The notes under the pieces are model-generated. The model did no database searches. It worked only from the letters and a program-made list of their open reading frames with translations, and was not told the origin of the DNA. Source: Pseudomonadota bacterium (GTDB lineage Bacteria > Pseudomonadota > Gammaproteobacteria > Xanthomonadales > Xanthomonadaceae). From it: a DNA stretch of 5,795 nucleotides. The stretch covers positions 1-5,795 of the forward strand of contig JAEWNY010000080.1 of assembly GCA_023461075.1 (NCBI GenBank), in the 5' to 3' direction. Made by a program: the position numbers and the translations under genes. Below, piece after piece: positions 1-5,795 of the stretch (positions are counted from its first letter, which is position 1; every line of letters begins with the position of its first letter).

Positions 1-2096
1 TCTACATCATGGCCGACTCCGGTGCGCGTGGTTCGCAGGCGCAGATCCGCCAGCTGGCCGGCATGCGCGGCCTGATGGCCAAGCCGGACGGCTCGATCAT
101 CGAGACGCCGATCACCGCGAACTTCCGCGAAGGCCTGAACGTCCTGCAGTACTTCATCTCGACCCACGGCGCCCGCAAGGGCCTGGCGGACACCGCGTTG
201 AAGACGGCGAACTCCGGCTACCTGACCCGTCGACTGGTCGACGTGGCGCAGGACGTGGTGATCACCCAGGACGACTGCGGCACCACCGAAGGCCTCACCA
301 TGACCCCGATCGTCGAAGGCGGCGACGTGGTCGAGCCGTTGCGCGACCGCGTGCTGGGCCGCGTGGTGGCCGAGGACGTGTTCCTGCCGGGCAACGACGA
401 GGAACCGATCGTCGTGCGCAACACCCTGCTCGACGAGGCTTGGGTGCAGAAGCTCGAGGATGCCGGCGTGCAGAGCCTCCAGGTGCGTTCGACCATCACC
501 TGCGATGCGCCGTTCGGCGTGTGCGCGCAGTGCTACGGCCGTGACCTTGGCCGTGGCCACCTGGTGAACATGGGCGAGGCGGTCGGCGTGGTCGCCGCGC
601 AGTCGATCGGTGAACCGGGCACCCAGCTGACGATGCGTACCTTCCACATCGGTGGTGCGGCCTCGCGTGCGGCGGCGATCGACAACATCACGGTCAAGAC
701 CACCGGTTCGGTCAAGTTCAACAACATGAAGACCGTGGCGCATGCCTCCGGTGGCGTGGTGGCGGTGTCGCGTTCGGGTGAACTGTCGGTGTTGGACGAC
801 CATGGCCGCGAGCGCGAGCGCTACAAGTTGCCCTACGGCGCGACCATCAACGTCAAGGACAGTGCCGCGATCAAGGCGGGTCAGACCATCGCCAACTGGG
901 ATCCGCACAACCATCCGATCGTCTCGGAAGTTGCCGGTTTCGTGCGCTTCTACGACTTCATCGATGGCGTCACGGTGATCGAGAAGACCGATGAGCTGAC
1001 CGGCCTCGCCTCGCGCGAGATCACCGATCCGAAGCGTCGCGGCACCCAGGGCAAGGACCTGCGCCCGCTGGTGCGCATCGTCGACAAGAACGGCAAGGAC
1101 CTCAACATCCCGGGCACCGACCTGCCGGCGCAGTACCTGCTGCCGCCGCGTTCGATCGTCAACCTGCAGGATGGCGCGGCCGTCGGCGTGGGTGACGTGG
1201 TCGCCAAGATCCCGCAGGAAGCGTCCAAGACCCGCGACATCACCGGTGGTCTGCCGCGCGTGGCCGACCTGTTCGAGGCGCGCAAGCCGAAGGACCCGGC
1301 GATCCTCGCCGAGATCTCCGGCGTCGTTTCGTTCGGCAAGGACACCAAGGGCAAGCAGCGGCTGATCATCAAGGGGCCGGATGGCGTCGACCACGAAGAG
1401 CTGATCCCGAAGTACCGCCAGGTCATCGTGTTCGAAGGCGAGCACGTCGAGAAGGGCGAGACCGTGGTGGATGGCGAGCCGAACCCGCAGGACATCCTGC
1501 GCCTGAAGGGCGTCGAGGAACTGGCCGCGTACCTGACCAAGGAAATCCAGGACGTGTACCGGCTGCAGGGCGTGAAGATCAACGACAAGCACATCGAGGT
1601 GATCGTTCGCCAGATGCTGCGCAAGGTCGAGATCTCCGATGCCGGCGACACCCGCTACCTGGCCGGCGAGCAGGCCGAGCGCCAGCGCGTGATCGAGGAC
1701 AACGCCAAGGCCGATTCCCGCAACGAGCTGCCGGCGAAGTTCCAGCCGGTGCTGCTGGGCATCACCAAGGCGTCGCTGGCGACCGAGTCGTTCATTTCGG
1801 CGGCTTCCTTCCAGGAAACCACCCGCGTGCTGACCGAGGCGGCCGTCCGCGGCACCCGCGACAGCCTGCGTGGCCTCAAGGAGAACGTGATCGTCGGTCG
1901 ACTGATCCCGGCCGGTACCGGTTTGGCCTACCACAGCCAGCGCCGTCGCAATACGGCGGGCCTGACCGAGGCCGACATGGCTCTGCTGTCCGCGGAAACG
2001 GTCCAGCCGGATGCGCCGGTCGAAGTGCCGGTGGAAATGGTGATGATCGAAGCCGACGGCATCGACGCCGGCAACGACCAGGCCGAGGCGGATTGA
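1..2096 (+). CDS. rpoC: DNA-directed RNA polymerase subunit beta' (C-terminal half, 5' end outside window)
   Basis: Largest subunit of core RNA polymerase, forming one side of the active-centre cleft. The first whole codon is at 3; the frame is open from the window edge, so the gene is cut at its 5' end. The ATG at 9 matches E. coli Met725 and is not the start. Counting residues from that Met: bridge helix at about 45-80 (DTALKTANSGYLTRRLVDVA); the second zinc site with Cys90, Cys165, Cys172 and Cys175, equivalent to E. coli C814, C888, C895 and C898; trigger loop with MRTFH at 209-213 (His213 = E. coli H936); then the long SI3-type insertion typical of proteobacteria. The conserved C-terminal blocks follow (DITGGLPRVADLFEAR, YRLQGVKINDKHIEVIVRQM, LGITKASLATESFISAASFQ), which belong to the clamp/switch and omega-binding area. 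The acidic tail is variable. TGA at 2094. Family identification rests on recalled E. coli sequence; it is secure. Confidence 0.99.
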   Translation, partial: YIMADSGARGSQAQIRQLAGMRGLMAKPDGSIIETPITANFREGLNVLQYFISTHGARKGLADTALKTANSGYLTRRLVDVAQDVVITQDDCGTTEGLTMTPIVEGGDVVEPLRDRVLGRVVAEDVFLPGNDEEPIVVRNTLLDEAWVQKLEDAGVQSLQVRSTITCDAPFGVCAQCYGRDLGRGHLVNMGEAVGVVAAQSIGEPGTQLTMRTFHIGGAASRAAAIDNITVKTTGSVKFNNMKTVAHASGGVVAVSRSGELSVLDDHGRERERYKLPYGATINVKDSAAIKAGQTIANWDPHNHPIVSEVAGFVRFYDFIDGVTVIEKTDELTGLASREITDPKRRGTQGKDLRPLVRIVDKNGKDLNIPGTDLPAQYLLPPRSIVNLQDGAAVGVGDVVAKIPQEASKTRDITGGLPRVADLFEARKPKDPAILAEISGVVSFGKDTKGKQRLIIKGPDGVDHEELIPKYRQVIVFEGEHVEKGETVVDGEPNPQDILRLKGVEELAAYLTKEIQDVYRLQGVKINDKHIEVIVRQMLRKVEISDAGDTRYLAGEQAERQRVIEDNAKADSRNELPAKFQPVLLGITKASLATESFISAASFQETTRVLTEAAVRGTRDSLRGLKENVIVGRLIPAGTGLAYHSQRRRNTAGLTEADMALLSAETVQPDAPVEVPVEMVMIEADGIDAGNDQAEAD

Positions 2097-2108
2097 TCCG
2101 CCTCGCAG

Positions 2109-2146
2109 CCACGCCTGTCCGGCAGAGGCTTGCCGGACGGGCGTGG
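2109..2146 (+). terminator. 16-bp hairpin just after rpoC, without a U-tract
   Basis: The arms at 2109-2124 and 2131-2146 pair over all 16 positions with a single G-U wobble (T2116 with G2139) and a 6-base loop (GAGGCT). It begins 12 bases after the rpoC stop codon. The bases that follow, ATGCCCTAGAAT, contain no T-run, so it does not look like a standard intrinsic terminator. It could protect the rpoC mRNA 3' end after Rho-dependent or downstream termination, be a processing site, or cause partial termination. The -35 element of the next promoter lies within its loop and right arm. The structure is certain as an inverted repeat; its role is inferred. Confidence 0.6.
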
Positions 2147-2158
2147 ATGCCCTAGAAT
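2130..2158 (+). promoter_or_regulatory. Probable sigma70-type promoter for the rpsL-rpsG-fusA-tuf operon
   Basis: TTGCCG at 2130-2135 (4 of 6 matches to TTGACA) is separated by exactly 17 bases from TAGAAT at 2153-2158 (5 of 6 matches to TATAAT). The expected start of transcription is near 2163-2166. The stretch just after the -10 (CGCC) is G/C-rich, which is typical of promoters for ribosomal components under negative stringent control by ppGpp/DksA; that control is inferred. The position, between rpoC and rpsL, is where a str-operon promoter is expected. This is the best promoter match I found in the gap. Confidence 0.65.
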
Positions 2159-2240
2159 CGCCAATTCGGTGACCCGGCCATCGGTTGGGCTCACCCAGAA
2201 CCCGAAAGGAAGGACAGGATGTCCTTCGTGTTCGGCACAT

Positions 2241-2260
2241 GGATGCGCGGGGATGCGTGG
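2241..2260 (+). repeat. Tandem 10-base repeat, two copies
   Basis: GGATGCGCGG is followed directly by GGATGCGTGG, with one difference. The second copy supplies part of the left arm of leader hairpin H2 (2255-2260), so the first copy could pair in its place with lower stability. This may be chance in GC-rich DNA. Confidence 0.4.
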
Positions 2261-2297
2261 TGGATCGGCCCAAGGCCGTTGCCCACGCGCGACAGCA

Positions 2298-2338
2298 GCT
2301 TGCGGCGACGGAAATGTCGTCCGCGGGCTAGTTTTTTT
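2298..2338 (+). terminator. Intrinsic terminator (candidate attenuator) inside the rpsL leader
   Basis: GCTTGCGGCGAC at 2298-2309 pairs with GTCG 2316-2319 and CCGCGGGC 2321-2328: 12 base pairs, two of them G-U, with a single bulged T2320 and loop GGAAAT. It is followed after TAG by seven T residues (2332-2338). A GC-rich stem plus T-run is the classical intrinsic terminator form. This T-run is the longest I noticed in a window this GC-rich. It lies downstream of the predicted promoter and 74 bases upstream of rpsL, so it would stop transcripts before the operon unless read through or prevented. It could instead terminate read-through from rpoC or end a small RNA. No clear antiterminator was identified. 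Confidence 0.72.
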
Positions 2339-2412
2339 GTCTGCGCCGAATCCTTGATCGATGCGGCGGAGTCCAACCCAAGGCCCTCGGGCCACCAGAG
2401 AACCACAATCGC

Positions 2413-2787
2413 ATGGCAACCATCAATCAGCTGGTCCGCAAGCCGCGGAGCCCGGAAACCTACAAGAGCCAGTCGCCGGCTCTGCAGAACAGCCCGCAGC
2501 GTCGCGGCGTGTGCACCCGCGTCTACACCACCACCCCGAAGAAACCGAACTCGGCGATGCGCAAGGTGGCCAAGGTGCGCCTGACCAATGGCTACGAGGT
2601 CATCTCCTACATCGGCGGTGAAGGCCACAACCTGCAGGAGCACAGCGTGGTGCTGATCCGCGGCGGTCGTGTCAAGGATCTGCCGGGCGTGCGCTACCAC
2701 ACCGTGCGCGGTTCGCTCGACGCCGCCGGTGTCGCCAAGCGTCGCCAGCGCCGCTCCAAGTACGGCGCCAAGCGCCCGAAGGCCTGA
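2413..2787 (+). CDS. rpsL: 30S ribosomal protein S12
   Basis: S12 sits at the decoding centre of the 30S subunit and helps control accuracy of codon reading. The 124-residue product has the usual length and aligns end to end with the family (MATINQLVRK start, SKYGAKRPKA end). The two decoding-centre loops are intact: KKPNSA at 43-48 and GGRVKDLPG at 84-92. Lys43 (AAG at 2539) and Lys88 (AAG at 2674), common sites of streptomycin-resistance changes, are both the normal lysine. Asp89, the residue methylthiolated by RimO in E. coli, is present. Met49 replaces the leucine I recall as usual in NSALRK; this is conservative. Upstream of the ATG there is only a weak purine stretch (AGAGAA 2397-2402) and no real AGGAGG-like site. 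First gene of the str operon, 64 bases before rpsG. Confidence 0.99.
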   Translation: MATINQLVRKPRSPETYKSQSPALQNSPQRRGVCTRVYTTTPKKPNSAMRKVAKVRLTNGYEVISYIGGEGHNLQEHSVVLIRGGRVKDLPGVRYHTVRGSLDAAGVAKRRQRRSKYGAKRPKA

Positions 2788-2851
2788 TCCGCATCCTTTC
2801 CTTCGCGGTGGTCGCCTGAGCGCCGCATCCGCAAGAACCTGAGATACCGCT
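2788..2851 (+). promoter_or_regulatory. rpsL-rpsG spacer, possible S7 feedback target
   Basis: This 64-base spacer contains GCGGTG 2805-2810 able to pair with CGCCGC 2821-2826 (6 bp, one G-U) and an 8-base direct repeat CCGCATCC at 2789-2796 and 2823-2830. In E. coli the S12-S7 intercistronic RNA binds S7, which represses translation of S7 and downstream genes. Position suggests the same role here, but I see no clear copy of the E. coli structure. The only ribosome-binding match before rpsG is GAG at 2841-2843, 8 bases from the ATG, which fits translational coupling to rpsL. Confidence 0.3.
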
Positions 2852-3319
2852 ATGTCCCGTAAAGGCAATACCCCGCAGCGTTCGGTGCTGCCCGATCCCA
2901 AGCACGGAAGCGAGACCATCGCCCGTTTCATCAACATGGTCATGCTGAGCGGCAAGAAGTCGGTCGCCGAGAAGATCGTCTACGGCGCGATGGATGTCAT
3001 CGGCGAGAAGAACGACAACGCGCTGGAGCTGGTCGAGAAGGCGCTTGGCAACGTGTCCCCGTCGGTCGAGGTGAAGTCCCGCCGAGTCGGTGGCGCCACC
3101 TACCAGGTGCCGGTCGAAGTGCGCGCTTCGCGCCGCATGGCGCTGGCGATGCGCTGGCTGATCGAATCCGCCCGCAAGCGCGGCGAGAACTCGATGCCGC
3201 GCAAGCTGGCCGGCGAGCTGATCGATGCCGCAGAGAACCGCGGTGGCGCGATCAAGAAGCGCGAGGAAACCCACCGCATGGCGGAAGCGAACAAGGCGTT
3301 CGCGCACTTCCGCTGGTAA
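2852..3319 (+). CDS. rpsG: 30S ribosomal protein S7
   Basis: S7 is a primary 16S rRNA-binding protein that organises the head of the 30S subunit and contacts the E-site tRNA. The 155-residue product matches the family along its whole length. It has a basic N-terminal arm (MSRKGNTPQR), LPDPKHGS at 13-20, the beta-hairpin region VEVKSRRVGGATYQVPVEVR at about 72-91, the helix RMALAMRWLIESARKRGENS at 95-114, and the C-terminal block HRMAEANKAFAHFRW. The N-terminal sequence resembles what I recall of Xanthomonas S7, which supports the taxonomic guess. The ATG at 2852 gives the expected N-terminus. TAA at 3317. In E. coli S7 is the autoregulator of this operon; whether that holds here is inference. 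Confidence 0.99.
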   Translation: MSRKGNTPQRSVLPDPKHGSETIARFINMVMLSGKKSVAEKIVYGAMDVIGEKNDNALELVEKALGNVSPSVEVKSRRVGGATYQVPVEVRASRRMALAMRWLIESARKRGENSMPRKLAGELIDAAENRGGAIKKREETHRMAEANKAFAHFRW

Positions 3320-3508
3320 TCGCGTCATCCGGACCCCATTCAAGGGTCCATCGCGGGCGACGCCGGCAAACCGGGTCGCCTGCATCGCGGAAAACCCGGC
3401 TCCACAGCGTTTCCCGCGAATTCATCCGGATGCCGCCGCCGAGGCGGCGTCCGGCCATCTGAACGCCTGCTTTTCGCGGGCGATCCAAGCACACAAAGAG
3501 AGACGACC
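3320..3508 (+). promoter_or_regulatory. Structured rpsG-fusA spacer (189 bases)
   Basis: No gene or clear promoter is seen, but there are several inverted repeats. A: GGACCC 3331-3336 with GGGTCC 3344-3349. B: 3353-3361 with 3375-3383 (one wobble), then CCGG 3363-3366 with CCGG 3371-3374, loop CAAA, one bulged G: 13 pairs. C: TCGCGG 3385-3390 with CCGCGA 3414-3419 and AAAC 3392-3395 with GTTT 3409-3412, one mismatch. D: CCGGATGCCGCC 3426-3437 with GGCGGCGTCCGG 3443-3454, 12 pairs with one G-U and a 5-base loop. None is followed directly by a T-run, so none reads as a standard terminator. The ten bases TCGCGGGCGA occur at 3351-3360 and again at 3474-3483, so CCCGCGA at 3413-3419 has three possible partners. 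The spacer is much longer than the short gap I recall in E. coli. Confidence 0.5.

Positions 3509-3511
<3 letters not shown>
3498..3511 (+). promoter_or_regulatory. fusA ribosome binding site and GTG start
   Basis: GAGAGA at 3498-3503 lies 5 to 8 bases before the GTG at 3509. GTG is chosen as start because it gives the family N-terminus MARTTPIERYRN; the first in-frame ATG (3554) would remove this and leave almost nothing before the P-loop. Confidence 0.8.
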
Positions 3512-5605
<2,094 letters not shown>

Positions 5606-5611
5606 CGGCCC

Positions 5612-5634
5612 GCGGGATGCGCCTTGCATCCCGC
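5612..5634 (+). promoter_or_regulatory. Perfect 9-bp hairpin in the fusA-tuf spacer
   Basis: GCGGGATGC 5612-5620 pairs fully with GCATCCCGC 5626-5634 across a 5-base loop (GCCTT), starting 6 bases after the fusA stop. GCATCCC is repeated directly after itself (5626-5632 and 5633-5639), so GGGATGC could also pair with the second copy. No T-run follows, so it is not a standard terminator. It could be an RNA processing or stability element that lets tuf mRNA accumulate separately from fusA; that role is inferred. Confidence 0.5.
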
Positions 5635-5655
5635 ATCCCCCACACACATTCATCC

Positions 5656-5661
5656 AGAGGT
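5656..5661 (+). promoter_or_regulatory. tuf ribosome binding site
   Basis: AGAGGT is the best Shine-Dalgarno match ahead of any gene in the window; its GAGG (5657-5660) is 9 bases before the ATG at 5670. This suits the very high output expected of EF-Tu. Confidence 0.75.
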
Positions 5662-5669
5662 AGACAGAC

Positions 5670-5795
5670 ATGGCAAAGGGCAAGTTCGAGCGCACCAAGC
5701 CCCACGTGAACGTGGGCACGATCGGTCACGTTGACCACGGCAAGACCACGCTGACCGCAGCGCTGACGAAGGTGGGCGCGGAGCGTTTCGGTGGT
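5670..5795 (+). CDS. tuf: Elongation factor Tu (N-terminal 42 residues, 3' end outside window)
   Basis: GTPase that carries aminoacyl-tRNA to the ribosomal A site. Only the first 42 codons are in the window, in frame to the last base: MAKGKFERTK at the start, VGTIGH, then the P-loop GHVDHGKT at 19-26, which binds the GTP phosphates. Switch regions and the tRNA-binding domains lie beyond the window. The first residues and the block ALTKVGAERFGG are like the EF-Tu I recall from Xanthomonas. It follows fusA by 64 bases as the last gene of the classical str operon. Many gammaproteobacteria have a second, nearly identical tuf copy elsewhere, upstream of secE-nusG; this cannot be judged here. Confidence 0.98.
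   Translation, partial: MAKGKFERTKPHVNVGTIGHVDHGKTTLTAALTKVGAERFGG

Larger units (their letters stand above)
2163..2412 (+). promoter_or_regulatory. Structured 5' leader of rpsL (about 250 bases)
   Basis: From the predicted start to the rpsL ATG there is no recognisable gene, but the RNA could fold into a run of adjacent hairpins. H0: GGTGACCC 2168-2175 with GGG 2187-2189 and TCACC 2191-2195 (bulged C2190). H1: GAAGGACA 2209-2216 with TGTCCTTC 2220-2227 (loop GGA), extended by CCGAA 2202-2206 with TTCGG 2231-2235. H2: GCGTGG 2255-2260 with CCACGC 2283-2288, enclosing CGGCC 2266-2270 and GGCCG 2274-2278. H3: the terminator at 2298-2338. After it come a weaker hairpin (CGCCG 2344-2348 with CGGCG 2364-2368) and GGCC 2382-2385 with GGCC 2390-2393. 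The dense folding suggests a regulatory leader or a small stable RNA. No riboswitch or r-protein motif was recognised, and pairings were found by eye only. Confidence 0.5.

Noticed and set aside
950..1651. A 233-codon minus-strand frame within rpoC.
   Set aside because: Ser/Arg/Pro-rich composition and full overlap with a conserved core gene; a shadow frame.
1..2096. Possible frameshift or truncation of rpoC because the open frame starts at an ATG at position 9.
   Set aside because: The frame is open to the window edge and the sequence before the ATG (Tyr-Ile) fits the family; the gene is simply cut by the window.
2253..2357. A 34-codon frame (ATG 2253, TGA 2355) ending just after the leader terminator, a tempting leader peptide.
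   Set aside because: No properly spaced ribosome site (only GGGG touching the ATG) and no amino acid run that would suggest attenuation.
2539..2676. Possible streptomycin-resistance changes in S12.
   Set aside because: Codons 43 and 88 are both AAG (lysine), the normal state.
2191..2955. A 254-codon minus-strand frame across the rpsL leader, rpsL and the start of rpsG.
   Set aside because: It runs opposite two certain ribosomal protein genes and resembles no family I know; its length is explained by GC bias.
3426..3474. Hairpin 3426-3454 followed by TTTT at 3471-3474 as an intrinsic terminator before fusA.
   Set aside because: The T-run is only four long and begins 17 bases after the stem, too far for intrinsic termination.

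Overview
This window is a conserved core-genome stretch from a GC-rich gammaproteobacterium, most likely the Xanthomonadaceae (Lysobacterales; Lysobacter, Luteimonas or Xanthomonas-like). The assignment is by recall rather than search. It rests on the S7 N-terminus (MSRKGNTPQR), the S12 N-terminus (MATINQLVRK), the EF-Tu start (MAKGKFERTK) and the strong G/C bias at third codon positions. All genes are on the + strand.

Layout: (1) 1-2096, the 3' half of rpoC, entered mid-gene at about E. coli residue 723. (2) 2097-2412, a 316-base gap with a strong GC hairpin, a good sigma70-type promoter (TTGCCG, 17 bases, TAGAAT), a tightly folded leader and a convincing intrinsic terminator 74 bases before rpsL. 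(3) rpsL, 2413-2787. (4) a 64-base gap, then rpsG, 2852-3319. (5) a 189-base gap with several strong inverted repeats, then fusA, 3509-5605, starting with GTG. (6) a 64-base gap with a perfect 9-bp hairpin, then the first 42 codons of tuf, 5670 onward, cut by the window end.

This is the str operon (S12, S7, EF-G, EF-Tu) directly after the RNA polymerase operon, an arrangement known from other gammaproteobacteria such as Pseudomonas. The products couple transcription and translation: the beta' subunit of RNA polymerase, the 30S decoding-centre protein S12, the 30S head protein S7, and the two GTPases that drive elongation. All genes look intact where complete, with their key motifs in place. 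There is no sign of mobile elements, CRISPR, tRNA genes or horizontal transfer.

I see no new protein system here. The parts worth a second look are non-coding: the rpoC-rpsL leader with its apparent attenuator, and the long, structured rpsG-fusA spacer. Both are inferred from hand-found inverted repeats; no folding or comparative calculation was run.
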